Shown here: piece by piece, positions 17,291 to 26,842 of the stretch | How positions within the stretch are numbered: position 1 is the stretch's first letter | Layout: every line of letters begins with the position of its first letter | Origin: JAXDBM01 sp964460245 | Lineage (GTDB): Bacteria > Desulfobacterota > Syntrophia > Syntrophales > Fen-1087 | Length of the DNA stretch: 58,433 bases | Direction of reading: 5' to 3' | Assembly: GCA_964460245.1 (NCBI GenBank) | Contig: CAYWTL010000006.1 | Span: 1-58,433, forward strand | Translations under genes and position numbers: made by a program | Notes under the pieces: model-generated | What the model was told of the DNA's origin: nothing | The model's input: only the letters and a program-made list of their open reading frames with translations | Databases searched by the model: none

Positions 17291-18056
17291 GAACCTGACG
17301 ATGGATTTCGGCGGCCTGCGGGCGCTGGACAACATCAGCCTGGACCTGCGGGAAAGCGAGATCCTGGCCCTCATCGGCCCCAATGGCGCCGGCAAAACCA
17401 CCTTCTTCAACTGCATCACGGGAATCTACGCGCCGACGGCCGGCGACATCTTCATCGGGCCCCCCGGGAGAAGCCGGGAGCGGATCAACGGCCTGGCGGT
17501 GCACCGGGTCACGGAGCATGGGATGGCCCGGACCTTCCAGAACATCCGGCTGTTCCCGAATATGACCGTGCTGGAAAACGTCATGGTGGCCCGCCACTGC
17601 CGGTCCCGGGCAGGCGTCCTCGGGGCCGTCTTTCGGGACCGGCACACTCGCCGCGAGGAGGAGGCCATCGTCGGCAGAAGTTACGAGATCCTCGAGACCG
17701 TCGGCCTGAGCGAAGCGGTGAACCTGCTGGCCCGGAATCTCCCCTACGGTGCCCAGCGCCGCCTGGAGATTGCGCGGGCCATGGCCACGGACCCCTTCAT
17801 CCTGCTTCTGGACGAGCCCGCCGCGGGCATGAACCCCCGTGAGACGGATGAGCTGGAGACGCTGATCCTGCAGATCCGCGACGAAAGGAAGATTGCCGTT
17901 CTGTTGATCGAACACGACATGCGCATCGTCATGAGCATCTCCAGCCGCATCGTCGTTCTGGATTACGGACAGAAAATCGCCGAGGGCACAGCCGCCGAGA
18001 TCCGGAAGAATCCGGTGGTCGTCAAGGCCTACCTCGGGGAGGGTAGCGATGCTTGA
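17268..18056 (+). CDS. livG: branched-chain amino acid ABC transporter ATPase LivG
   Basis: 262 residues from the ATG at 17268; a GTG five codons earlier (17253) is an alternative. It has Walker A GPNGAGKTT, a LivG-type insertion with MARTFQNIRLFPNMTVLENVMV, the degenerate signature NLPYGAQRR and Walker B ILLLDEPAAGMNP. It supplies energy for uptake together with LivF. It overlaps livM by 23 bp and livF by 8 bp, indicating one polycistronic message. Confidence 0.93.
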   Translation: MEPLLDVKNLTMDFGGLRALDNISLDLRESEILALIGPNGAGKTTFFNCITGIYAPTAGDIFIGPPGRSRERINGLAVHRVTEHGMARTFQNIRLFPNMTVLENVMVARHCRSRAGVLGAVFRDRHTRREEEAIVGRSYEILETVGLSEAVNLLARNLPYGAQRRLEIARAMATDPFILLLDEPAAGMNPRETDELETLILQIRDERKIAVLLIEHDMRIVMSISSRIVVLDYGQKIAEGTAAEIRKNPVVVKAYLGEGSDA

Positions 18057-18753
18057 TCTGCGGAACATCCGAACCTTCTACGGCAACATCGAGGTCCTGA
18101 AAAACATCAGTCTGACCGTGGCGGAGGGCGAGATCATTACTCTGATCGGCGCCAACGGCGCCGGCAAGACGACGACGCTTATGTCCGTCTGCGGCATCGT
18201 CCCGCCCCGTTCCGGCGAAATCCGTTTCCTGGACCGCCCGATTCGCGGTCTGAGCCCGGACGGGATCGTCGCTCTGGGCATCTCTCAGGTTCCGGAGGGG
18301 CGCCGCATCTTTCCGCAGCTCACCGTCCTGGAAAACCTGGACATGGGCGCGTTCCTTCGCAAGGACAAGCCGGAAATCCGAAAGGACATTGAACACATCT
18401 TTTCGCTTTTTCCCATCCTGGCCGAGCGGCGCCACCAGGGTGGCGGCACCCTCTCCGGCGGGGAACAGCAGATGCTGGCCATCTCCCGCGCCCTCATGGC
18501 AAGGCCCCGCCTGCTCCTGCTGGACGAGCCATCCCTGGGGCTCGCCCCGCTCATGGTGAAGCTGATTTTTGAAATCCTTCAAAAGATCAACCGGGAGGGA
18601 ACCACCATCTTCCTGGTCGAGCAGAACGCCTACATGGCCCTTCGCGTGGCGCACCGTGGCTATGTCATGGAGAACGGCCGGATCACCCTGGAGGGCCCCG
18701 CCGCGGAACTCCTGGCCGATGACGAGGTCCGAAGGGCCTACCTGGGAATCTAG
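18049..18753 (+). CDS. livF: branched-chain amino acid ABC transporter ATPase LivF
   Basis: 234 residues. Walker A is GANGAGKTTT, the signature is TLSGGEQQML, Walker B is LLLLDEPSLGLAP, and the LivF-typical segment GISQVPEGRRIFPQLTVLENL is present. It is the partner ATPase of LivG. The gene begins inside the end of livG and ends 3 bp before the next GTG, so the ABC-F gene downstream is likely co-transcribed. Confidence 0.93.
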   Translation: MLDLRNIRTFYGNIEVLKNISLTVAEGEIITLIGANGAGKTTTLMSVCGIVPPRSGEIRFLDRPIRGLSPDGIVALGISQVPEGRRIFPQLTVLENLDMGAFLRKDKPEIRKDIEHIFSLFPILAERRHQGGGTLSGGEQQMLAISRALMARPRLLLLDEPSLGLAPLMVKLIFEILQKINREGTTIFLVEQNAYMALRVAHRGYVMENGRITLEGPAAELLADDEVRRAYLGI

Positions 18754-18756
18754 TCC

Positions 18757-20781
18757 GTGATTTGCCTCAACGACATTTCCCTCTCCTTTGCCGACCGCCC
18801 GATCTTCGACCACATCACCTGGACGATCCCGGAGCGGAGCCGGATCGGCCTGGTCGGGGACAACGGCGCCGGCAAGACCACCCTGTTCAGGGCGATCCTC
18901 GGCATGGTGGACCTCGACGGGGGGACCGTCGACATCCCGAACCGGAAGAACCGGACGATCGGCTACCTCCCGCAGGACCTGGTGGAGCTGGAGCCGCTGC
19001 CGCTGCTGGACTACCTTCGGAAAAAGAGCGGCCTGGCCGCCCTGGAGGCCTCACTGCGGGAACAGGAAGTCCGGATCTCCCGGTGCGACCCCGGCGACGA
19101 CGCGTACGCCCGGCTCCTGAAGGACTACGAGGCGGCCGCCGCCCGGTTTCAGGCCTGCGAGGGCTACCGGTTCGACGCGAAGGCCGGGCAGATCCTGAGC
19201 GGCTTCGGATTCCGGGAGCGCGACTTCGCCAAAAGCTGCACGGAATTCTCCGGCGGCTGGAAGATGCGCATCCTCATTGCCCTCATCCTCCTGTCCGCCC
19301 CGGACATCATGCTGCTGGACGAGCCCACCAACCACCTGGACACGGAGAGCATGGAGTGGCTGGAGAGCTACCTGAGGAACTACCCGGGAACGCTGCTCGC
19401 GATCGCCCACGACCACGTCTTTCTCGACAAGATGGTCAGCCAGATCGCCGAGCTGTCCAACCGCCGCATCACCGTTTACAAGGGCAACTACTCGCACTAC
19501 CTGGCGGAAAAGGAGCGGCGCCTGGAGGCCCTGAAGAAGCAGATGGCCCTGCAGCGGGCGGAGATCAAGAAGACGCAGGCGTTCATCGAGCGGTTCCGCT
19601 ACAAGGCCACCAAGGCCAGGCAGGTCCAGAGCCGCGTCCGCATGCTGGAGCGGTTCGAGGTCGTGGAACGAGAGCAGGAGGATCGGCGGGTCCGCATCCG
19701 CTTCCCCGAGGCGCCAAAGAGCGGCCGGGAGGTGGCGGCCCTGCGCCGGGTGTCGAAGATCTACGGGGACCTGACCGTTTTCCGGGATCTGGACCTGACC
19801 GTACACCGGGGCGAGAAGATCGCCCTGGTCGGCGTCAACGGGGCGGGGAAATCGACCCTGGCGCGGATGCTCAGCGGCGCGGAAGAGCCCTCCGCCGGCG
19901 AAGTCCGCCACGGGCTGAACGTGAGCCTGGCGTTCTATTCCCAGGAGAGCACCGGCAACCTCGACTACCGTCGGACCGTCTGGGACGAGGTCCGGCTCGC
20001 AGGAACCCGCAGCAACGATCAGGAAAGGAGGAACCTGCTGGGGGCCTTTCTCTTTTCCGGAGATGACGTTTACAAGGAGATCGGGGTTCTCTCGGGTGGG
20101 GAGAAATCCCGCCTTGCTCTTCTGAAAATTCTTCTCCAGGACTCGAACCTGCTGATCCTGGACGAGCCGACCAATCACCTGGACCTGAAGACCCGGGACA
20201 TCTTCCAGGATGCCCTGCTCGGCTACACCGGGACGGTGGTCATCGTGTCCCATGACCGCTTCTTTCTGGACCGCCTGGTCCACCGGGTCGTCGAGATCCG
20301 TGACGGCCGCTGCCGGGACTATCTGGGCAACTATTCCGATTTCATTCGGAAGCGGAGCGAGGCGGAGGCGTTCGCCGTGGGGGCGCCGGATTCCACTGAG
20401 ACCCCGCCGGGCGCGCAGGCCGGAACGGACCGGACCCTCTCCGCAAATGCCGGAACGCAGTCCGGGAAAACCTTCCGGACGCGGGAGGAAAAGCGCCTGG
20501 AGGCGGAGGCGCGGAACCGGCTTTCCCGGATCACGCGCGGGCTGAAGGACGAGATCGCCGCCGCGGAGAACCGCATCGCAGGCCTGGAGGGGAAAAAAGC
20601 GGAAAACGAGCGCATCCTCTGCGAACCGGGCATCCATCGGGAGCCCGCAAAAATCAAGACGCTGAACCGGGAGCTTTCGGAAATCGCCGCGGAGCTGGAA
20701 CAGTGCTACGCCGACTGGGACGAGCTGGTGAAAAGGCTCTCGGCGCAGCAGGCGGGAACCGCCGGCGGCGAAGAAAGCTGA
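18757..20781 (+). CDS. ABC-F family ATPase (Uup/YheS-like)
   Basis: 674 residues with a GTG start 3 bp after livF. Two ABC domains without membrane segments: GDNGAGKTT with signature FSGGWKMR, then GVNGAGKST with LSGGEKSR; both Walker B motifs end in DEPTNHLD. The linker between them (about residues 240-325) is long and charged. A C-terminal coiled coil (about residues 575-670) resembles Uup. ABC-F proteins act on ribosomes or on branched DNA intermediates rather than in transport, so sharing a message with liv is probably only a read-through arrangement. Whether it is translational or resistance-related cannot be told from sequence. Confidence 0.88.
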   Translation: MICLNDISLSFADRPIFDHITWTIPERSRIGLVGDNGAGKTTLFRAILGMVDLDGGTVDIPNRKNRTIGYLPQDLVELEPLPLLDYLRKKSGLAALEASLREQEVRISRCDPGDDAYARLLKDYEAAAARFQACEGYRFDAKAGQILSGFGFRERDFAKSCTEFSGGWKMRILIALILLSAPDIMLLDEPTNHLDTESMEWLESYLRNYPGTLLAIAHDHVFLDKMVSQIAELSNRRITVYKGNYSHYLAEKERRLEALKKQMALQRAEIKKTQAFIERFRYKATKARQVQSRVRMLERFEVVEREQEDRRVRIRFPEAPKSGREVAALRRVSKIYGDLTVFRDLDLTVHRGEKIALVGVNGAGKSTLARMLSGAEEPSAGEVRHGLNVSLAFYSQESTGNLDYRRTVWDEVRLAGTRSNDQERRNLLGAFLFSGDDVYKEIGVLSGGEKSRLALLKILLQDSNLLILDEPTNHLDLKTRDIFQDALLGYTGTVVIVSHDRFFLDRLVHRVVEIRDGRCRDYLGNYSDFIRKRSEAEAFAVGAPDSTETPPGAQAGTDRTLSANAGTQSGKTFRTREEKRLEAEARNRLSRITRGLKDEIAAAENRIAGLEGKKAENERILCEPGIHREPAKIKTLNRELSEIAAELEQCYADWDELVKRLSAQQAGTAGGEES

Positions 20782-20807
20782 CCGGCCGGCGGCAGGGTTC
20801 GGTTGGA

Positions 20808-21326
20808 TCAGGCGCCGTCGAGGCCGGAGCCCTCCCGGTTCCGATACCAGGAAACGGGGTCGACCAGGAGCTCTTCGGCGTCCTTCAGCGACACATAGTG
20901 TTCATGTTCGATATCAGCCAGGAGGTTGAAGAAGGCCTTTTCCTTCGGGTCCGTGCATTCGTCCCGAAGCCTGGCGTAAAAGACGGCGCCGTTCGCTTCG
21001 AAGTCGATGGCGGTGCGCAGTGCCTGGAGATCGTCGGCATCGCCCTTGGGCATCTTGGCCGCTTGCTTGACCATGTCTTTGAGGATCGCGGACACGGCCG
21101 TGTCCTTGACTTTCAGGGGCACGATTTCCGGCCACTTCTGCTCTTTGCCCCACTTGGCGCTGAGCTCCTTCAGCCTTTCGTAATGCTCCAGCTCTTCCGC
21201 GGCAATCTGCTGAAACATGGCCTTCCCGGCGGGATTGGCCGTCCGCTTCGCGTTCTGCAGGTAGAACTCGTGTTCCCGCATCTCGTTGGTGAGCGCCACC
21301 TGCAGGGCATCCAGACGGTTTTTCAT
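20808..21326 (-). CDS. ferritin-like / rubrerythrin-type diiron protein
   Basis: 172 residues from the ATG at 21326, which follows AAGGAGG by about 7 nt. Four helices carry the metal ligands: EMREHEFY in helix 1, EELEHYE in helix 2, DFEANGAVFY in helix 3 and DIEHEHY in helix 4, that is Glu plus two ExxH motifs. No rubredoxin domain is attached. Members of this group protect anaerobes from peroxide or store iron. The gene is probably monocistronic, converging on the ABC-F gene. Confidence 0.85.
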   Translation of the reverse strand: MKNRLDALQVALTNEMREHEFYLQNAKRTANPAGKAMFQQIAAEELEHYERLKELSAKWGKEQKWPEIVPLKVKDTAVSAILKDMVKQAAKMPKGDADDLQALRTAIDFEANGAVFYARLRDECTDPKEKAFFNLLADIEHEHYVSLKDAEELLVDPVSWYRNREGSGLDGA

Positions 21327-21406
21327 ATGTCGCCTCCTTGAATGTGTTGGCCGTTCATAGCACGGCGAAAAAAAACAGGTCAAGCAAATTAACGGTGGCC
21401 CGCCCG

Positions 21407-23008
21407 TCAGTCCTCGAGGTCCGCAACCGCATCGGCAATGTTCTGGCAGTGGTCGGAGATGCGCTCCAGGTGGATCAGCATCTCCACGTAGATGGGGCCG
21501 GCTTCCGCCTGACAGATGCGCTGGTGAAACCGGACCAGGTGGCGCTCCCGCGCCTCCTTGACCTTCACGTCGATCTCCTCCTCCCGCCGGCCGATGCGTT
21601 CGATCCTTTCCGGATCGCGCTCCTCGATCACCGCGGCGGCATCGCTCAGGTTTTCGCCGATGAGGTCTTCGATCACGTGCAGTTCATCGTAGGCGAAGCG
21701 GCTGAAGGCGATCTGCCGGCGCGATTTGACCCGGCACAGGTTCGCGATCGTGGCGACATGATCCCCGAGCCGTTCGATGTCGTCCACCATGGCCGCGTAG
21801 GCGAAGAGCCGCTTGGACTGCTCCGGAGAAAGCTCTCGGCAGGACAGCTTCCAGAGGTAGCGGACAACCTCCTTGCGCAGGTTGTCCACCACCGGCTCGA
21901 CATACATGACGTTCCGGCGCTTCCCCTCGCGGAAATCCTCGACCAGGCCAACGCTTTCGACGTACATCTTCTCCGTCAGCGCGATCTCCCGCTTCAGCTC
22001 CTTCCGCACGCAGGCCAGGGCCAGATCCGGATCGTCCAGGGCTTTCTCGTTCAGGAATTCCGGCCAGAGGGGCAGGACGTCCTCCCGGCCGGGCAGCATC
22101 TTTTCGATGAGGCGCGAAACGGGTTTGAGCAACGGAAGGAAAAGGGCGACGATGAGAACGTTGAGAAAGAGGTGTCCCAGGGCGATCTGCTGGGCCGTTC
22201 CGCCGGAAACCTCCCGAAGCCCCGCGACAATCCAGGGCAGGCAGAGCAGGCAGAGCAGGGCGCCGCAGCACTTGAAGAACAGGTGCGCGACCGCGCTCCT
22301 GCGGCCGCTGAGGTCCGCCACCGCGCCCGCCATCAGGGCCGTCACGGTCGTGCCGACGTTGGCGCCGAAGACGATCGGCAGGGCCGCCTCGAGCGTGATG
22401 AGCTGGTTCTGCGCCAGGATCACCAGGATGGCGACCGGGATGGCGGAGGCATGGACCAGGGCGGTAAAGAGCGCGCCGGCGGCCAGGCCGAGCAGCGGCT
22501 GCCGGGCCTCCTCGAAAAAGCGGAGGACGAGCGGATAATCCTTCAGGGGGGCGGTCGCCAGGTTCGCAAGGCTGAGCCCGAAAAAAATCAGGCCGAAATA
22601 GAAGACGGCCTCGCCGACGTTCCGCCGTCGCGAGGCGTTCCCCGAAAGCCAGATCACGCCGCCGACGATGATAAAGAGGGGCGAAACATCGGTGAATTTC
22701 CAGACGACGAGCTGAACGGTGAGTGTCGTCCCGATATCCGCGCCCAGGATGATCCCCAGCGAATGGAAGAAGGTGATCAGGCCGGCGCTGACCATGCCGA
22801 CGGTCAGGAACGTCGTCGCCGAGCTGCTCTGGAAGAGGACGGTGGCGGCAATCCCGGCCAGGAGGCCGTAAACCGGCCGGGTGACGGCGTACTTGATGTA
22901 CTCCCGAATCCGGGCGGTGAAAAGCTGCTGCACGGCCGCGCTCAGCTTCATCATCCCGAACAGGAACAGGACGATGCCGGCGCCAAACAGCAGAATTTCC
23001 TGGATCAT
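21407..23008 (-). CDS. Na/Pi cotransporter family protein with PhoU-like domain
   Basis: 533 residues. The N-terminal 300 residues form two inverted membrane repeats with the family motif QSSSATT (FQSSSATTFLTVGMV) and the matching GANVGTTVTALMAG repeat. The C-terminal part (about residues 320-533) is helical and PhoU-like, with DDIERLGDH and a second HLERISDHCQNIAD motif. Proteins of this kind import phosphate with sodium or regulate such import. No Pst genes are near, so direct involvement in phosphate supply is plausible but not shown. Confidence 0.88.
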   Translation of the reverse strand: MIQEILLFGAGIVLFLFGMMKLSAAVQQLFTARIREYIKYAVTRPVYGLLAGIAATVLFQSSSATTFLTVGMVSAGLITFFHSLGIILGADIGTTLTVQLVVWKFTDVSPLFIIVGGVIWLSGNASRRRNVGEAVFYFGLIFFGLSLANLATAPLKDYPLVLRFFEEARQPLLGLAAGALFTALVHASAIPVAILVILAQNQLITLEAALPIVFGANVGTTVTALMAGAVADLSGRRSAVAHLFFKCCGALLCLLCLPWIVAGLREVSGGTAQQIALGHLFLNVLIVALFLPLLKPVSRLIEKMLPGREDVLPLWPEFLNEKALDDPDLALACVRKELKREIALTEKMYVESVGLVEDFREGKRRNVMYVEPVVDNLRKEVVRYLWKLSCRELSPEQSKRLFAYAAMVDDIERLGDHVATIANLCRVKSRRQIAFSRFAYDELHVIEDLIGENLSDAAAVIEERDPERIERIGRREEEIDVKVKEARERHLVRFHQRICQAEAGPIYVEMLIHLERISDHCQNIADAVADLED

Positions 23009-23055
23009 GGGCGTGCCCGGGGCAAAATGTTTTTACCGTTTCAAAAACGGATCCC

Positions 23056-23865
23056 TTATGAATACCGGCCGGGAAAGTTCGGCTTCCGCTTCTCCTTCTG
23101 GGCCATGATCCCCTCGCGGGCATCCAGGCTGGCGAAAATCGGCAGGCCGATGTCGAGCTCCTTCTGGAAGGCTTCCGCCCAGGAGAGATCCCGGCTCTCC
23201 CGGTAGCAGCGGATGATGCCCTGCACCGCCAGCGGGCCGTTGCCGGCGATCCTTTCCGCCAGTTCCATGGCCGCCTGCATCAGCTCCGCCTTCGGGACCA
23301 CGCGGTTGAGAAAGCCCCACTCCAGCAGGGTCTTCGCGCTGAAGTTGTTCGCGGTCAGCAGGATTTCGAGCCCGCGGCAGGGGGTCAGCATGCGGGGCAG
23401 ATAGATGTTCGAGCCGCCGGTGGGCATGATCCCCAGGCTGGCTTCCCGCATCTGAAAGACGGCGTCCTCCGAGGCCACGCGCAGGTCGGCGCCCATGACG
23501 GTTTCGAATCCGCCCGTCAGACAGTAGCCGTTGATTGCGGCAATGACCGGCTTTTTGACGATGCTGGGCTTGAGCATGGCCTCCGCGACATGCGGGCCGA
23601 CCTTGGCCAGCCAGCGCTCCGCCTCGGTTTCCGGCTCCCGCATCTTCGTCAGGATCGGAATGGCGGTCCGCAGGTCCATTCCGGAGCAGAAGATGTCCGG
23701 AAGGCAGGAGTAGAGAATGGCGACGCGGATCGTGTCGTCGGCATTAATGTCCAGCCAGGCCCGGTGCAGGTCCATCAGGATCTGGGGATCCAGGGCGTTC
23801 TTTTCCTTGGGGCGGTCCAGCCCGACTTTTGCAATCTTGCCCGCTTTCTCGTAAAGCAGTCCCAT
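23056..23865 (-). CDS. enoyl-CoA hydratase/isomerase (crotonase) family protein
   Basis: 269 residues with the crotonase fold: an oxyanion-hole segment DIFCSGMDL, then GYCLTGGFETVMGADLRVA and FQMREASLGIMPTGG. Glutamates stand at both positions that correspond to the two catalytic Glu residues of classical hydratases (GGFE and MREA), so water addition is feasible. The substrate is not evident; in a syntrophic or fatty acid-degrading organism a beta-oxidation or aromatic-acid role is likely (inference). It has its own AT-rich upstream region at 23866-23931. Confidence 0.85.
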   Translation of the reverse strand: MGLLYEKAGKIAKVGLDRPKEKNALDPQILMDLHRAWLDINADDTIRVAILYSCLPDIFCSGMDLRTAIPILTKMREPETEAERWLAKVGPHVAEAMLKPSIVKKPVIAAINGYCLTGGFETVMGADLRVASEDAVFQMREASLGIMPTGGSNIYLPRMLTPCRGLEILLTANNFSAKTLLEWGFLNRVVPKAELMQAAMELAERIAGNGPLAVQGIIRCYRESRDLSWAEAFQKELDIGLPIFASLDAREGIMAQKEKRKPNFPGRYS

Positions 23866-23931
23866 ACGTTCTCCCTCTTTCCGTCAGAAATTTTTAAATT
23901 TCACGATATTTAACAGATTGGTCCGGCAACC

Positions 23932-25632
23932 TCAAGGCAAATGATCACCCAGGGCCTTCCGGTACTCGGACCACAGAAAATCCCGGTTGACGCCGTGGTC
24001 GATGAAATCCCAGGGGAGGATTTCCTCCCGGCTTCTGGATCGGTAGACATGAAATTCCGGCGAAAGGGGCGTCTCCTTCAGGACGCGGCTCCAGTTGCCC
24101 TGACGGGCATGGACGGCCAGCAGGATCTCTCCCGCCCGCCGGTCCCCGCGGGAGAGCAGGGCCTGGATCAGGTTCCATTTGGGAAGATCGTGGATTACGT
24201 GGATCAACAGCTCCCGCCGCATCACCTCCGCGATCCGGCGGATTTTCGCGCGGACGGAACGGATGTCTTCCAGGGGGTGCCACTGGAAGGGGGTAGACGC
24301 CTTGGGGATGAACTGGTTGATGCTGAGGGTCAGCCGCTGCAGCGGTTTTTTCCCCGTGCAGCACTGCAGGGCGTAGTCCCGGATCGCCCGCGACAGATGG
24401 ATGACCGCCTCGACATCCGCATCCGTCTCCGTGGGGAGCCCGACCATGAAATAGAGCCGGATCTTCAGAATACCCTCGGCCGCCAGCGTTCCGGCGGCCG
24501 CCAGGACCTGCTCTTCCGAGATCCCCTTGCGGATGACGTCCCGCAGACGCTGCGTGCCCGCCTCCGGGGCCAGAGCCACGGTCTCGACGCCGGAGCGCTT
24601 CAGCAACGCGGCGATCCGGGCGTCCACCCGGTCGATGCGAAGAGAACCCACGGCCGCCCGACCTTTCTGCTCCAGAATGGCGGAACAGAGGGCGGCCAGT
24701 TCGGGATGATCGGAGACGGCCGTACCGAGCAGCCCGATCCTCTTTTTGTTTTCAATCCCCCGCGCAAAGGATCCGGACAGGGTCGCGGCGCTTCGGAACC
24801 GAACCGGTCGGCAGACAAATCCCGCCGCGCAGAAGCGACACCCCCGTTGGCATCCCCGGCTGATCTCCGTCAGGTGCATATTCGCCAGCTCCGCCTCGGG
24901 GGCGGAAATGCGCTGCTCCGTAAGAAAGGCGTCGATGTCGCCGACCCACCGTCTTCGAATCCGCTCCGGCAGCGACGGATCCGCCGGCACCCTGTTCGCG
25001 ATGAGGTGGTCGGGGCGATACTCGACCCGGTACAGGGAGGGAACATAGGCCCCTTCGATGTCCCGCTGGATCCGGAACAGGGCATCCTCCTTTTTCACGC
25101 CGGAACGGGCAAGCGCTCCATAGGCATCGAGGAAATCCGGCATCGATTCCTCGCCCTCGCCCAGCAGGAACAAGTCGAAGAAATCGCTGAGCGGTTCCGG
25201 GTTCAGAGTGACGGAGATGCCGCCCGCGATCATCAGGGGGTCTCGCTCCCGGCGTTGTCGCGCAAGCAGAGGAATCCCGGCCATGTCGAGCATCTTCAGG
25301 ATGTGGGGGTAGTCGTTCTCGAAGGAAACGGAAAAGGCGACGATGTCGAAATCGGCGAGTGGTCTCTGGGACTCGAGGCTGAAAAGCGGGTTCGAACCGG
25401 GGGCGAAAAGGGGCTCCTCGCCGGGATCGGGAAGGAAAGCCCGTTCGCAGAAAAAACCCTCGTGCCGGTTCAGCAGGGCATAGATCGTCTGGAAGCCCAG
25501 ATTGGACATACCGGTCCGGTATGTGTTCGGATAGGCCAGGCATACCGACAGACGGTCGCCGCGGACCGGCCTCAGACATCCCTTTTCGAGCGCGATCCGG
25601 TCGCGGTATTTCTGTTTGAGCGTCCAGGACAT
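23932..25632 (-). CDS. B12-binding-like radical SAM protein, dcw-linked
   Basis: 566 residues. The N-terminal 190 residues resemble the cobalamin-binding-type domain (SVCLAYPNTYRTGMSNLGFQ; SFSFENDYPHI-like segment; PLMIAGGI), without a clear DxHxxG motif. The radical SAM core has CQRGCRFC around residues 265-272, then ALAPEAGTQRLRDVIRKG and MVGLPTET. It resembles the N-terminal half of proteins linked elsewhere with a DUF2344 partner, which is not adjacent here. The gene is 48 bp after ftsZ, at the end of the division cluster, and may be read from it. The substrate is unknown. Confidence 0.78.
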   Translation of the reverse strand: MSWTLKQKYRDRIALEKGCLRPVRGDRLSVCLAYPNTYRTGMSNLGFQTIYALLNRHEGFFCERAFLPDPGEEPLFAPGSNPLFSLESQRPLADFDIVAFSVSFENDYPHILKMLDMAGIPLLARQRRERDPLMIAGGISVTLNPEPLSDFFDLFLLGEGEESMPDFLDAYGALARSGVKKEDALFRIQRDIEGAYVPSLYRVEYRPDHLIANRVPADPSLPERIRRRWVGDIDAFLTEQRISAPEAELANMHLTEISRGCQRGCRFCAAGFVCRPVRFRSAATLSGSFARGIENKKRIGLLGTAVSDHPELAALCSAILEQKGRAAVGSLRIDRVDARIAALLKRSGVETVALAPEAGTQRLRDVIRKGISEEQVLAAAGTLAAEGILKIRLYFMVGLPTETDADVEAVIHLSRAIRDYALQCCTGKKPLQRLTLSINQFIPKASTPFQWHPLEDIRSVRAKIRRIAEVMRRELLIHVIHDLPKWNLIQALLSRGDRRAGEILLAVHARQGNWSRVLKETPLSPEFHVYRSRSREEILPWDFIDHGVNRDFLWSEYRKALGDHLP

Positions 25633-25680
25633 CTTGCGGACCGATGGCGGACCGGGGGAGACGCCCGGTTCGCCACACCC

Positions 25681-26832
25681 CTAATCAGCCTGTTTTCTCA
25701 GGAAGGTCGGAATCTCCAGGTCCGGGTTGTCGTCGTCGATGGTCCCCAGTTTGACGGCATTGGTCAGGTCGATGGGCTTATCCCGCCGGGTGTAAGCCGG
25801 CCTGGACAGGTCTTCCCGCCGGCCGAATCCACTCAGATGGGTCACGTTGGGAATCCCCTGCTTCGCCTTGGCGGCATCCTCGAAGCCGGTGGCGATGACG
25901 GTGATGCGGATCTCGTCGGTCATGTCCTTGTCGATCACGGTCCCGAAGATGATGTTGGCGTCTTCATGGGCCTCTTTCTGGATCAGCGACGACGCCTCGT
26001 TGATTTCGTGCAGCGTCATGTCCGGCCCGCCGGTGATGTTCAGAAGGATGCCGTGTGCGCCCTGGATGGTGTTGTCCTCGAGCAGCGGCGAGGAGATGGC
26101 CTTTTGCGCGGCTTCGATCGCCCGGTTCTCGCCGCTCGCGGAACCTGTCCCCATCAGGGCCAGGCCCATTTCCGACATGATGTTCTTCACGTCCGCGAAA
26201 TCCAGGTTGATCAGCCCCGGAACGATGATCAGGTCGGAAATGCCCTTGACCGCATGATAGAGGATGTCGTCCGCCTTCTTGAAAGCCTCCAGCAGGGACA
26301 GGTTTCGGCCGCCGAGGCTGAGCAGCCTCTGGTTGGGCACGACGATCAGGGTGTCCACGATCCGTCTCAGCTCCGCCACGCCCTCTTCCGCCTGCATGTT
26401 CCGCCGCTTGCCTTCGAACTGGAAAGGCTTTGTCACGACGGCAACGGTCAGCGTTCCCAGCTCCTTGGCCAGATCCGCCACAATGGGCGCTCCGCCGGTT
26501 CCCGTCCCGCCGCCCAGGCCGGCGGTGATGAAGATCATGTCCGCCCCCTCCAGGTGCTGCTTCAGCATATCCTTGGCTTCCATGGCGGCCCGCTTGCCCA
26601 CCTCCGGATTGGCGCCGGCGCCGAGCCCCTTGGTCACCTCGGTGCCGAGCTGGATCTTGACCGGCGACGCGGACGACCCGAGCGCCTGCATGTCGGTGTT
26701 CGCCGTGATGAAATCGACGCCCTGAAGGTTGTAGGCGATCATGGTGTTCACGGCATTGCTGCCGCCGCCGCCGATGCCGATCACCTTGATCTTTGCCGCG
26801 CTTGCCGCCCCTGGATCCGATAATTCAAACAT
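25681..26832 (-). CDS. ftsZ: cell division protein FtsZ
   Basis: 383 residues. The tubulin signature GGGTGTGG is at residues 108-114, the N-terminal nucleotide loop is GIGGGGSNAVNTM, and the T7 loop region NLDFADVKNIM is present. A short linker leads to the C-terminal peptide DLEIPTFLRKQ, the site that binds FtsA and other partners. FtsZ polymerises into the Z ring. A GGGGGAG site precedes the ATG. It follows ftsA by 10 bp. Confidence 0.97.
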   Translation of the reverse strand: MFELSDPGAASAAKIKVIGIGGGGSNAVNTMIAYNLQGVDFITANTDMQALGSSASPVKIQLGTEVTKGLGAGANPEVGKRAAMEAKDMLKQHLEGADMIFITAGLGGGTGTGGAPIVADLAKELGTLTVAVVTKPFQFEGKRRNMQAEEGVAELRRIVDTLIVVPNQRLLSLGGRNLSLLEAFKKADDILYHAVKGISDLIIVPGLINLDFADVKNIMSEMGLALMGTGSASGENRAIEAAQKAISSPLLEDNTIQGAHGILLNITGGPDMTLHEINEASSLIQKEAHEDANIIFGTVIDKDMTDEIRITVIATGFEDAAKAKQGIPNVTHLSGFGRREDLSRPAYTRRDKPIDLTNAVKLGTIDDDNPDLEIPTFLRKQAD

Positions 26833-26842
26833 GGTCTCCCCC

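Noticed and set aside
23941..26823. 960-codon open frame on the plus strand opposite ftsZ and the radical SAM gene
   Set aside because: Antisense artefact of high GC; both minus-strand genes have clear motifs.
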